Source of the DNA: Nematostella vectensis
Lineage: Eukaryota; Cnidaria; Anthozoa; Actiniaria; Edwardsiidae
Length of the DNA: 64,000 bases
Reading direction: 5' to 3'
Assembly (NCBI RefSeq): GCF_932526225.1
Contig: NC_064036.1
Span: 7,881,519 to 7,945,518 of the forward strand
Below the pieces are notes generated by a model. That model searched no databases. It saw nothing but the letters and a program-made list of their open reading frames with translations, and had not been told where the DNA came from. This document shows positions 1-13,622 of the stretch, in pieces. The number at the start of each line of letters is the position of its first letter. Position 1 is the stretch's first letter. Both the position numbers and the translations under genes were made by a program.

Positions 1-115
1 GCACGAGATCGAGAACTGACCATCTTTGGTCGCGACATGTTCGCACGAGATCGGGAACTGACCATCTTTGGTCGCGACATATTCGCACGAGCTCGAGAAC
101 TGACCATTTCTGGCA
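1..115. repeat. 42-bp minisatellite at left edge
   Basis: Copies of a 42-bp unit start at 1, 43 and 85, each with the core GAGAACTGACCAT. The array runs off the left edge, so its true length is unknown. Copies 1 and 2 are nearly identical and copy 3 decays after about 30 bases. Confidence 0.85.
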
Positions 116-3016
116 AGTCCATATGACCCAAAATTCAGCTTTTGGATGAATGGAAAAAGGCCGCGTAAAATTGCATCGTTTTGTTTCCGAAGACATATTT
201 TAAGATTGTAAGCAAGCTTGGATGACGGGTCCGCCATCAAACTTCCTGGCACTCCTGCCATCGAGCTCCAAACACATGTGCAATAATAAAAGTCTAGATG
301 GACTGAGCAAATCCGTAAAACGGCAACCAATGTGTCGCGGCTCTCCAGAGACAAAATCACATGCGTAGCAAGCCGAAAGGGTTGCCGGGAAAGAAGAGAG
401 AAGACTTGGCGCGCGCGCTGGGGAGAGAGGGGGATTAGGTAGAGCTTGCGCTCCCTTTCCCTATCCATTCGCTTCATCCCTCTATCCGTCATTTTCCAAA
501 CCAAGCCCTTTGCGCTTGCTACGCAGACTAGAGACACAGTGCAGTTTAGTGGTCGCTCTACGCAAACGTGACGCACTCTGGAGAGTACAAATAAGACAGT
601 GCTGCATCATGAGGCTTGGAAAAAGAGCTGACAAAGGAGAAGCCTGGGAACGTGGCTAATATTTTTCTACTGTAGGCTGCTGTAGCAATATCGGTGCTAT
701 TTTTGCGAGCTGAAGCTACAAAGTTATTTTGTTCAAAGATTGGTAAAGCTACACAATTTCTCTCAATTTAATTCCCTGGACCGCATCTTTCTATTGTCTC
801 TTTAATTGACCTTTTCTCATACAATAAATGCAATCAGACATTTTCCTACTGACTCATTATAGGGGTCTTTGATAGAGAATGCGTGATATTACACTCATTT
901 TCAGTCACACGTACACCTTGTGTTTTTCGTTTCCGGGTCGCGAAGGGTTTTTGGTGATGGAAGCCGTTTCGCAGTAAGATGCGCACATAAGATCATGTTT
1001 AAGTGATAAGCACTAAATCAATAACAGCGCAACGTAAAAAAACACCATTCGAACTATTAAATTCCTTGCTTTGTATTCAGCGGTGTTTTCTGGTGACATT
1101 TGCTAAGAAGGGGCACTTATGCTGTGACAGATGCAGAATTGGAAAAATACAAAGTCATGATTTATGTCCTTCAAAAAAAACACAGTCGAGACTCGTGTAC
1201 GAAAGGCAGAGGGTGCACGTGTAACGGAAAACGAGTATAAAGGGTGGAGTTTTAACTGAAACACTATAGTACTTATTAGGTGGAAGCTAGATGCCCTGAT
1301 AAAATTATTGAGTAGCGATTTAGGGGCGTGGAAACCCCCCTGTGCATTTTAACGCCCCACGGCCCCCCAAGTTGCGGGTTGCTGGACACCTACAATGGAT
1401 GACGTTGCGCCAAATGTGGGTGAAAACAAAACAGTTTTTACGAACAAAATCTCGTGACATATTTTTCATATTCAGAAATGCTTATAACCTCATATTAGCC
1501 ATGATTTTACTCTTTAAGAATCGTTTTTAATAAGTTATGTATTTATTTACTCACTTAATCCTCAACTCATTCACTCGCTCATTTTTTCTCTTTGTTATTT
1601 GTTGCGCTGTCTTGCGTCTTTATCTAAGCGAATGATAGCGTTATACGTTAGTGCTTGTATTTATAAGTTACATACTAGCCTAAATATTGTATTCACCAAT
1701 ACCTTTACTTACAAGTATGACTAATAAAAACGCCTATTGTAAAGTATGTAGTCTGTTTACATAAACAGGTCAAAATGTTTAGAGTTTTAGCACGTTTGTG
1801 CGGGCTTCATTCCTTATTCTGTAGCGCGGCCATACTCTTCGCTCGCTCTTTATTTCTGCTAAAACGCCAGGAAACGCTTGCTACGCAGGCTATTCATTCT
1901 GTTATTTGAGGCGACATTGTTCAGCGCTTTTACTTCGTAAATAGTTCCGCGCCTGTGAATTTTAGCATTTTAATACTGAAAAGAGTCACAGGGAGTCTTG
2001 GCTCATTATTCGGGTATTTGTTAAGTCCGTGCTTCTTAATAAGATGAGATATGAAATAAATATTTTGCCCGAGAAGAACAGTTTCATGAATGGACTAGAC
2101 ATTCTTCTTCAGCCTAATTTTTTTCGGAAAAAAATATTTCGAAAAATTTTAGCCTCTCTGTGATGCATTATTTTATTTTTCTCAAGTTGAATCAATGATA
2201 GTGATATCTTAACTCAAGAATGTTCTAGAAAAATTTCAATAACGAATCCACGTTTTGGATGGACAAGAACAGAACGAAAAATGCCAAAAACGCAACAGAA
2301 GAAAACAAAACGTTGGTTAAAAAGCAAAATTAATGTAGTAATTTAGGCCACAAGACGGAATGACTCTCACACTTGGCAGAACAGCTTTTTCTCTCTTCAA
2401 TTCGACAATTGAATCTGATTTTGCACCAAAGGACAAAATCACCTATGAACGAACAATGGATGAACTTGCTTACACATCTTGTAGAAGAAAATGAAGCTTA
2501 AATGATAATGCATTGGGTTGTGTCTTATACTAATTGTTTTTCTTTTAACAAAAATATATGTCCATTTTGTCCATTTACATCATGCGTTACTCAACACTTT
2601 AGCTAGTATTCCTAGGAATAACACGGAATTATTCATTTGAATGAGGTTATATAGCTTGGAAAAGGTGACTGAGTTTTGCCAAATTACACAATGGGCAAAA
2701 ACAATATTGGGCCCAAATCAATGATGAAAAGGATTATCTTGATAAAGAAAATAACTCATATATGAACAGATAAGACGGTATTTATTTTTTACATCAATGT
2801 GGATTTGATCTTTATCAGTCCCGTTTCTCCCTCTCAGTTTAATCTTGTTGTGTAGACCTACCTGTAACTGTGATGTTTATTTATGCTAATATGAATGTGC
2901 GCGCGTTCCATTTATTAACATACGTCCGTTGACCCGTGTTATAAGAGCCGTCTCTGAATTGCTCAGCCGCGGAAGCTGAAGGTACCTTATGTATCACTGT
3001 GACACCTCAATGAGCC
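116..3016. other. Intergenic spacer with one foldback element
   Basis: I see no convincing gene. Open frames are short and have no recognisable composition. Around 345-545 a segment begins with TGCGTAGCAAGC and ends with GCTTGCTACGCA. This is the same inverted-repeat core as the MITE at 19996-20146, and a half copy lies near 1870-1895. The final 80 bases before 3017 would be the promoter and 5' UTR of the glutamate receptor, but no clear TATA box is visible there. Confidence 0.6.
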
Positions 3017-5146
3017 ATGTATCTGCCCTTCTTGGCACTCTTTTTCTGTTTTTCGATCGCTTCTGTTAAAGCCCAAGGCAAAAGAATACTTAAAATAGGT
3101 AAGACATGTGTATTTTTGTTTTTGTTCGAAAATTCTTCTAGCCTAAATTCACTTACACAGTTGCTTCCTTATAAGAGAATTTGTATGTTCACTCTTTTAT
3201 TGGATTTGTAGGTGGCATTTTCGAGAAAGAAAATGACATTGATGTCAGGGTCTTCCGCTTCGCCGTGGACTGGGTGAACGCTAATAATATAACTAAAGAT
3301 GTTGTATTTGAGCCCGTTGTGTCTTACGCTAGTCAATATAGCTCGTACAAAAACATCGAAAGTGGTGAGTGAAATCTCGATCCACCAGTGAGGGTAACGG
3401 AAGTTGTAAGCTGACGATATGTCTGTTTGAATTAGATGTTGGGGCTCAAACACTAGATTGACCGACTGCTAGGATAGGGATTACAGCAAGTAACAGTCTG
3501 GCGTCTATGACCTTAATTTGTATTATACCAAGAAACTAGGGCAGTTACACATTTATAAAAGCTCACGGTAACTTGCGACTTTTAAAGTTAAAAAGTAAAT
3601 TAAGGCCATTTTTTATGAGGCAGGTTTATTTTCATTTTATATTTTATTTTTCGAATCGTCAAAATGGAGTCAGAATACTAAACATAGTTTTAGTGTCTAT
3701 TCTAAAACGATACTCGAAAAACACAAATAGAAATGGATACATAGATATGTTTTTCTCATGTAAAAGTTATGTCAAAATGAATTATGGATATATAAGTGTT
3801 TCTCGCGCATCACGAGGAATACTTCGATTACAAGTTGGCATTATTGTATCAGTTATGCGATTTGAATCTGTTTCTGGTGAGTGCGATGGTTAAAAATGGA
3901 AAACCTGTAATTTCATGCCATTAAAGCATTGTTTTGATACAATCACAATTCTTCTATTTCCCAAATCCTTCAGGGAATTTACTAAAACAATACCGCTAAG
4001 TCATGACGCAATAAACATTAGCTCGAGTAAAGGACTGACAATAACGTTTTGACTTCATGTTTATGTCAAAATAACCGAAAGTTGCGTTAATGAGAGTTTG
4101 ATTCCTTGCTCGGGGTGCGCGCCGCTTTCGTCACACAACCAAGTGCCGAATGCGGGGAGAATCAGACCCTTCAATCAAATCACAAATCTATTCTTCTTAT
4201 CTGAAGCAAATAAATGCTGTTCGTTAACCTGAGCAAACTGGTGCTCACTCTAAGTGGATTGGAACCGTTTTTTTTTTCTTTGGCGGAATTTTTAAAATGC
4301 ACGAAATCAACAGAATAGTCTATAATTGGGGATTATCTAGGTTAGAATTGTCTCGTCGTGAAAACCCTCGCCACGAAAGACTCGTGGGTTGCATGTTGAT
4401 GTCTTAATGGTTTTGTTCATGCTTTTTTCGTAATCCTATTTTGTTGGATAGATGCCACCTTCCCCACAAAATAATCTATAGGAAAAGCATATGCCACAAG
4501 CTCTTAGCATTTACCGACAGCCTGTCCTAGCATAATGCAAATGTTCGAATTTTATCATAAAATGATCGATATCTTGTGATTACCAAGGACATTTTGGTGT
4601 TTTGAAAATCTTGTTATCAGTAACCCTATGCTTCTAGGTTGTTTTTATCATTAAAGCAAGTCAGAGCCGACTTGGTCGCGTGTAATGAGCTTGACAACGG
4701 TGATAGTGCCTGGTAAAAAATCAAAACTGATTATAGTTTAGAGAAGAAATATACATTTTTTTAAAATTCTTAAAGGAGACCACAATTAGTCATTAGCAAC
4801 CAGAGTTTATTCGTTAAAAAAATACCAGGATAAAAGACATAATGTCCTATAACATTAACATAAAGACAAGGGCATACAATGAGCTCCCCCTTCCCTAAAA
4901 ACGTTAAAATGGAATATTTGGCGAAAATATCCATTTTAAAATTTCTGGGGGGAAATAATCTGTTCCTTTTCCCAGGAGGGACCATTCCTTTTTTCTCAGC
5001 CAGCAGTGGTTAGGCATTTTAGCACATGAATAATTGCCCGTATCACCGATCGGGACGATTTTTTTCCGAAGTACCCGCTCCAGCGCCCTTCCCAGCACAA
5101 CTAGTTCGACTCCACAAGTTTGCCAGCGGAACCATCTTCCCAGACC

Positions 5147-5190
<44 letters not shown>

Positions 5191-8100
5191 GGGCAGCAGA
5201 ACAGATATTTTGCGGAACAGATCCGTTTTGTGCCCTTGACAAAGAAGACGTTGCGGTCTGCATGCTTTTATACAAGAGGTGGTTTTGGGTTGCATCTTTT
5301 TAAAAATGCTTCTTTCCTTTTTAGTACTAGGTGAGCGTCAATTTCAAACCAGCCTTACTACAATAAAATATTATACCCATGAAAGGGAAAAACTATACCA
5401 AAACTATCCTTGATCCTTCCGTAGTTGTTTCTATTTAAATTTAAATATTCTTCCAGATCCAATTCGGTATTTATCTATCTATGTCCAATTGTTTTCACAA
5501 TTATTCTTATCAAAAATGCTCCTCGCTATCGCTAGCAATTAGTATGGTACTAATCTAGTTATCCTCTATCGCTTAGAGTGTGGGCAGAAACCCATTTTGC
5601 AGTGAACGATTAATGACACAAACTGGCGAATAGGTGTTTTAATCGAGGAGAACTCTCTGGATAGAAAGAGAGACATGGCTTTAATTAGAATTTTTAAAAC
5701 AGCAGTAGCCACTGGTCGATTTTTATTTCAATTACCTGCTCTCCTCTTCTTACGATGAAAAAAGTAATTAATCACGATTGGGGGATTTTACAAATAGAGA
5801 CGCAAGGACCCTGAAACATGACGTGACCTTTAGAGTAATTTATATAAATAAGAAAGCTTGCTGTCAGAACACCAGTCCAGCTGTGATAGGAAAACCCTAG
5901 TAGAAAAATAAATCTTTTTTGTCATTAATCTCCGGTCAACATCATCCTTGTTTTGATAATAATCGTGGACTATTTTTTTTGGTATTTTGAAGCCTTAATG
6001 TTATTTTTCGCTAAAGCAAAAATAAGATAATTGTTTTCTATTTGTTATCTCCTCTATTCTCTTCTTTTCTACGGCTTCCTTATAGACGGACGTTGAATAT
6101 TTGGGGTGGGGTGTGAAATGTCTGAAATCGGTCAATTTGGCAAATGTGCTAGTTTCGCTAATACTTCACTGTTCCTATTTTAACAGCAGAGTGCTATACC
6201 CCATTCACACATTCTATCATTACAGCTAGCAAGCAGATTGCTATACCCCATTCACACATTGTTCTATCATAGCAGCTAGCACACAGAGTGCTATACCCCA
6301 TTCACACATTGTTCTATCATTGCAGCTAGCAAGCAGAGTGCTATACCCCATTCACACCGTGTTCTATCATTGCAGCTAGCAAGCAGAGTGCTATACCCCA
6401 TTCACACCGTGTTCTATCATTGCAGCTAGAAGCAGAGTGCTATACCCCATTCACACATTGTTCTATTATTGCAGCTAGCAAGCAGAGTGCTGTACCCCAT
6501 TCACACATTGTTCTATTATTGCAGCTAGCAAGCAGAGTGCTATATCACACCCACACATGGTTTTATCATTGCAGCTAGCAAGCAGATTGCTATACCCTAT
6601 TCACACATTGTTCTATTATTGCAGCTAGCAAGCAGAGTGCTATATCACATCCACACATGGTTTTATCATTGCAGCTAGCAAGCAGAGTGCTATATCACAT
6701 CCACACATGGTTTTATCATTGCAGCTAGCGAGCAGAGTGCTATACCCCATTCACACCGTGTTCTATCATTGCAGCTAGCAAGCAGAGTGCTATACCCCAT
6801 TCACACCGTGTTCTATCATTACAGCTAGCAAGAAGAGTGCTATACCCCATTCACACATTGTTCTATCATTGCAGCTAGCAAGCAGAGTGCTATACCCCAT
6901 TCACACATTGTTCTATTATTGCAGCAAGCACACAGAGTGCTATACCCCATTCACACATTGTTCTATTATTGCAGCTAGCACACAGAGTGCTATACCCCAT
7001 TCACACATTGTTCTATCATTGCAGCTAGCAAGCAGAGTGCTATACCTCATTCACACCGTGTTCTATCGTTGCAGCAAGCACACAGAGTGCTATACCCCAT
7101 TCACACATTGTACTATTATTACAGCTAGCAAGAAGAGTGCTATATCACATCCACACATGGTTTTATCATTGCAGCTAGCAAGCAGAGTGCTATACCCCAT
7201 TCACACCGTGTTTTATCGTTGCAGCAAGCAAGCTGAGTGCTATACCCCATTCACACATTGTTTTATCATTGCAGCAAGCAAGCAGAGTGCTATACCCCAT
7301 TCACACATTGTTCTATCATTGCAGCAAGCAAGCTGAGTGCAATACTCCATTCACACCGTGTTCTATCATTACAGCTAGCAAGAAAAGTGCTATACCCCAT
7401 TCACACCGTGTTCTATCATTGCAGCTAGCAAGCAGAGTGCTATACCCCATTCACACCGTGTTCTATCGTTGCAGCTAGCAAGCAGAGTGCTATACCCCAT
7501 TCACACCGTGTTCTATCGTTGCAGCAAGCAAGCTGAGTGCTATACCCCATTCACACATTGTTCTATTATTGCAGCAAGCACACAGAGTGCTATACCCCAT
7601 TCACACATTGTTCTATTATTGCAGCTAGCACACAGAGTGCTATACCCCATTCACACATTGTTCTATTATTGCAGCTAGCAAGCAGAGTGCTATACCTCAT
7701 TCACACCGTGTTCTATCGTTGCAGCAAGCACACAGAGTGCTATACCCCATTCACACATTGTACTATTATTACAGCTAGCAAGAAGAGTGCTATATCACAT
7801 CCACACATGGTTTTATCATTGCAGCTAGCAAGCAGAGTGCTATACCCCATTCACACCGTGTTTTATCGTTGCAGCAAGCAAGCTGAGTGCTATACCCCAT
7901 TCACACATTGTTTTATCATTGCAGCAAGCAAGCAGAGTGCTATACCCCATTCACACATTGTTCTATCATTGCAGCAAGCAAGCTGAGTGCAATACTCCAT
8001 TCACACCGTGTTCTATCATTACAGCTAGCAAGAAAAGTGCTACACCCCATTCACACCGTGTTCTATCATTGCAGCTAGCAAGCAGAGTGCTATACCCCAT

Positions 8101-11100
8101 TCACACCGTGTTCTATCGTTGCAGCTAGCAAGCAGAGTGCTATACCCCATTCACACCGTGTTCTATCGTTGCAGCAAGCAAGCTGAGTGCAATACCCTAT
8201 TCACACAGTGTTTTATTATTGCAGCAAGCAAGCTGATATCGCAGGGCATCTTGGCCACCGTGGGGCCTATGACCTCGCCTGATGTTAAAGTCACTCTCGG
8301 TCTGTTTAAACGCTTCAAGATTCCTCTCTTAGCTCCTAGCGCAACGGATACTGCCTTCATCTACGACAACTACCGTTACAAATTCCTACTACGGATGCTC
8401 ACACATAACGCCGCGCAGGACATTGCGCTTGTAGACCTGATCAACCAGTTCAAGTGGGAGAGAATGGGAATATTGACGTCACGCACTGATTACGGTAAGG
8501 AATGGGAATACTGACGTCACGCACTGATTACGGTAAGGAATGGGATTACTGACGTCACGCACTGATTACGGTAAGGAATGGGAATACTGACGTCACGCCC
8601 TGATTACGGTAAGGAATGGGAATACTGACGTCACGCACTGATTACGGTAAGGAATGGGAATATTGACGTCTCGCACTGATTACGGTAAGGAATGGGGATA
8701 TTGACGTCACGCACTGATTACGGTAAGGAATGGGAATACTAACGTCACGCACTGATTACGGTAAGGAATGGGAATACTGACGTCACGCACTGACGTCTCG
8801 CACTGATTACGGTAAGGAATGGGAATATTGACGTCACGCACTGATTACGGTAAGGAATGGGAATACTGACGTCTCGCACTGTTCGTTGGAGCCCTACCCG
8901 ACGCTTTTAAAAAACAACAACAACAAACAAACAAGGAAATTGCTTATATACAAACTATGCATTGTGAAATAAAGTGTTTATTATTTGAATAGCCAAAATT
9001 AACATTTTATATCACAGAAATCGAGTAGGAATGTGCTCAATTCAGTCTGTAATTTTAGACTGGCCAACTCATGGGTGTGTGTTAATGTGTCAGCACTGTC
9101 ACTCGAGATCGTACCACAGATCAGCGCCCCTATAGGGTTAACTATTGCCCTGTCTCTAATAGTCGTGCGCGTCTTTTCGTGTTTCTAGGCATGAATGGGT
9201 TAACGGACTTCAAGGAGTACGGCGTAGGTCAGTTCAAATGGGTTATACTCGCTACCGAGCACTTCGCGGTGCCCACGGACTACACCAAAATCAACGCCAC
9301 CAAGCAGCTTTTGCGTCTACGTGAGAAGGGAACCAGAGTCGTGATCTTAAATTGCATGTCAAAGTACGTCGAGTACATCATGAAACAAGCAGAAAGACTT
9401 GACATGCTCAATGAGTGGGTCTGGATACTTACCGACGGAGCAATTGCCAAGGTAACTTTTTCCTTGAATGAGAGGTGTTTTTGTGAAAGCCAGGTGAGGG
9501 GAAAGGGAGGGCTGATAAAACTAGAGTAGAGGATAAATAGGAAAGGAGAGGAATAGAATAGAAGAGGTGAAGAGAAAGGAGAGAAGAGACCAGAGGAGGA
9601 GAGATTATGAAGACAGAGGAGAGTGGAGAAAAGGCTGGAGTTAATAGAGAAGATTGGAGGAGAAACGAGGGAAAGAAAACAGCGAAACGAATAGGAGAGG
9701 AGACGAGACGAGAGCGAAAAGGGGAAGGGGATTGAGGAAAGGATAAAAAGACAGAAGAAAATCAAATTTGGTGTAGTATAGGATAGTATAGGGAGGCAGA
9801 AAAGAGAGGGAGAACGATAATCTTAACTATGGTTATATGAAAACTTTACAAGCTTTACATGATAGCTTATGCACTTTCATTTACCAACCCAGGAAGGAAG
9901 CACGAAATACAAAGAGGGTCTTATAGGGGTTCGATACCCACAGACTGGCAAGGGGCGACTCTCTGGACCTGTGAATAAGGCATGGAGTGCAAGGAAGGAA
10001 AAGACTAAAATTGAGGTAATGTGCATCAAACAACAACAAACATATTTGTTCAAACCTATATCTTAATATGTCTTATATATGGTTTCCTAAAGTAAGAGCA
10101 CATCTAGGATTTCTCTAAGGAGGAAGCACCATCCCCAAAAGGGGGGAGGGAGGGGGCAATATACAAAACATAATAGTAAGAGATATATTGAGGATTTTAG
10201 CTCCCGAACTAGTTGTAAATTCATGTCCAAGAACACCAACTTAGTGTTAGTGTTAGTAGCATTACTAACACTAACCCTAATTCTAACCCTAACCCTATCT
10301 ATGTGTACTTCGTTTTACACGTTAATTTACAACCCCCTAACTATTCCCTTAAATTTTAGCTCGAAGGGAGGTGGCACAAGTCCCTCTTTTTTCGAAATGA
10401 CTTTTTCCCTCTTACAATTCCTTTTTATATTTTTCCGAACGCTGATTGGTCGTTGTATGCGTGTTCCCTGAATAAAATGTTGTTTTTTCTTTGTTTTCAG
10501 GGACGAACTGGGCGCATTTTCGATGCAGTGCTAACTATAGCGTATGGTGTAAATCTCCTACGTGATAATGTCACCATCACGGACCCACCCAAAGGAGACA
10601 GCTTCTGTTCATCCAGCAACTTAACCGCTCAGCCTTGGTCCCTTGGTGAACAGTTTTACAATTATCTAAAAGAGGTTAGTAACTTCTTGTGCAATCAAAT
10701 CCTCACTCAATCCAAAATTTCTAGAAATACATTCCTTCTTTCAGTCCTTCTTTTAAGAAAAAAAAATCCCCCTTACTTCTTTTTTACTGCTTACCAAAAC
10801 GTTCTGCCGTGGTTAAGAGTTGATTAGATATATACACCTATTTCAAATAAAGTTGCACTCAAAAAACCCATGTGTCGTTACCCGCGGTGGTTCATGGGTA
10901 GCGTATAAACGGCCGAATCTGAAAGCTATATGTTCATAAGAATGTAAACAAGAATTCTACAGTTTTTGAAACCTGCATTTGTATCTTATTTACGCTTATT
11001 TGCTTATTTACTTGATACCCATGAAGCACTGCGGGTTACGATACATACATTTTCCGAGTGCTGAAATAGGTGTTTATGTTATATTCTTGACGGATGAAAC

Positions 11101-13591
11101 ACAATTCTCGATATCGCTTGTTGATGGGGGTAAACTGCATTGTTACAGGTCAAGGGAGATGGTTTTATGCACCAGATCGCCTATTCACCCATGGGACAAC
11201 CACGTGCGCGTTCATTTGACATCGTTAACTACCAGACGGAAGATGGATGGGTCAAGGTTTGTACCATATTTTGGTTGACCCCAAAATTGTTTTGTTGCTG
11301 TTATTGTTTCTTTTGTTGTCTCCTCAAGATAAAAGTAGGATTTTTTTCCTTGCAGGTACGGTAACGAATTCTGCTTTCTGATGGGTTCTAAGAGCGTACG
11401 CGCGCGGGGGCCGCATTTGCCTATCTCTACGTTAACCAATTACGCGCGCTTGGCGCTTGTCAAACAAAAAGTCAGAAGTTTTGAGATTTGGCCTAGTGCC
11501 TAGTTAATTATTTTACTCTTGTATATGGATTTACATCTATGCCATGAACAGTTTGTGATGGGATGCCACGCCCAAGTCTCGGTACTTACAGTATTACAGG
11601 CATGTTTCATTAAGCAAACGATTTTTCATATGGCGAGGTTGGAAAACATTTTAACGGAGCTTTGTCACCGGGGATCTGTTTATTAACAATAGTTTATGAC
11701 ACATAACGAGTTTCGCCTTAATCCCTATCTAGGTTGGTTACTCCATTGGATTGAGGGTGAAACTGGAGAAGAAAAGACCAGTGATATGGCTCAACGGTGG
11801 GATTGAAGTACCCAAACTCGCCAGCCTTGCGCTCAAATACAAGAAGCTCAAAGTGCTAATATTCGAGGTTAGTTACGTAAGCGCTCTATTAGGCACCAGA
11901 GGAGGGGGGAGTTTATTTATTTTCTTGCCTCGAAAAGGGTGGATAAGGGGTGAGAGGGTGCTTATAACAAAATTCCCTTTTTCCATTTTTGACACTGATT
12001 TGACATTGATTTTTGCACTTACAAAAGTCTCAGATACTGTATTTAGCGCTTGTATCTACATTTAACATTTAGTGCCCTTTTTCATTCAAACCAGGGGGTG
12101 GATGTATTGGAGAGAGTGGCTAGAGATGGGAGCTCACAAGAGATGGGTTCTTAATAGGAATGTGGGCTTAATAGAAATGGGGGCTTTTTTTTTAGAAATG
12201 GGACTTAATAGAGATGGAGGCTTAATAGAAATGGGGCTTAATAGAGATGGGGCTTAATAGAGATGGAGGCTTAATAGAAATGGGGGCTTGATAGAGATAA
12301 GGGCTTAATAGAAATGGGGGTTAAACAGAGATGGAAACTGAATCATTCACCAAACACTGATAGAAATGGGGCTTAATAGAGATGGGGCTTAATAGAGATG
12401 GAGGCTTAATAGAGATGGTGATTTAATAGAAATGGGGGCATAATAGAAATGGAGGCTTGATAGAGATAAGGGCTTAATAGAAATGGGGGCTTAACAGAGA
12501 TGGAAGCTTAATAGAGATGGGGGCTTAATAGAAAAGGGGGCTTAATAAGGATTGGGGCTTAATAGATATGGGGCTTAATAGAAATGGGGGCTTAATAGAA
12601 ATGTGACTTAATAGAGATGGGGGCATAATAGAGATGGGACTTAATAGAGATGGGGGCTTACTAGAGATGAGTGCTTAATGGGGGCTTAATAGAGATGAGG
12701 GCTTAATAGAAAAAATTAAGACCATCTTCAAATTAATTTATTTCAAGAGAGTTGTTTTTGTTTATCAGAGTCGTCCGTTTGTAATGGCAAAGACAGGAAA
12801 CATCTCTACATCGGATAACAAGGTCCTGTATGAAGGGTTTTGCATCGATTTGCTGGAGGAATTGAAAAAAAAGCTGAGTTTTGATTACGAGCTCAAATTG
12901 ATGAAGTCATTCGGCGAAAAGCAACCTGACGGCTCTTGGGACGGTATCCTTGGCGACCTGACTAGAGGCGTGAGTAGCTATGGTCATAAACATACTGGTG
13001 GGCACCTTGATAAAAACAATTATGAACAAAATGTCCAAGTAGCAGAGCCGTATGGCAGGCCACGTAAGAGGCATAAGGGGGCATAATACAGAAGCATTGA
13101 GAAAATATTGGGGGGGGGGCACAGCCACGCCCCTACTGGTTATTTCCTTATATTTAAAAAAAAATTAGGCCCTGAGAAGTCGGAATCCAAAGCAAGGAAA
13201 CTGAATCATTCACCAAACACTGATAATCGACCCAAACGACAGTGCTTGAGGGAATCTTATTTAGATATAAGATTTGATCGCGGGGCGGGTTTGTTAGGGT
13301 CGCGTAGATTTTGGTGATCTTCACAAAATAGAACAATGTATAAAACTTGATTTGTACAGTTTTAGGAGGAATAAACCAATAAGAATGCGAGATACAACCT
13401 CACAAGCCAATAAGCGTGGCGGATTTTCCGTCAAGCAAAATATAGACAGTTATCAAAATAATATTGTAGACTAACTAAACGCGTCATATTTAGTAAACAC
13501 TTTTAATTTCTTGAAGATAATAACAATAGGGAGATTCAACGGGTGATCATATCTTATTGTCAAATTTTCATTTGATACCTTGACTTAATGT

Positions 13592-13622
<31 letters not shown>

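Noticed and set aside
3573-3893. Extra receptor exon candidate ending in GTGAGT
   Set aside because: No similarity to the receptor family, and exons 2 and 3 join perfectly without it.
6869-8128. Open frames of 60 to 155 codons over the 50-bp array
   Set aside because: They are repeat translations in an intron. Only the last one runs into real coding sequence (exon 3), and the splice phase shows that translation comes from exon 2.
9280-9765. Ser/Leu/Phe-rich 161-codon minus-strand frame
   Set aside because: Complement of the polypurine tract plus the antisense of receptor exon 4.
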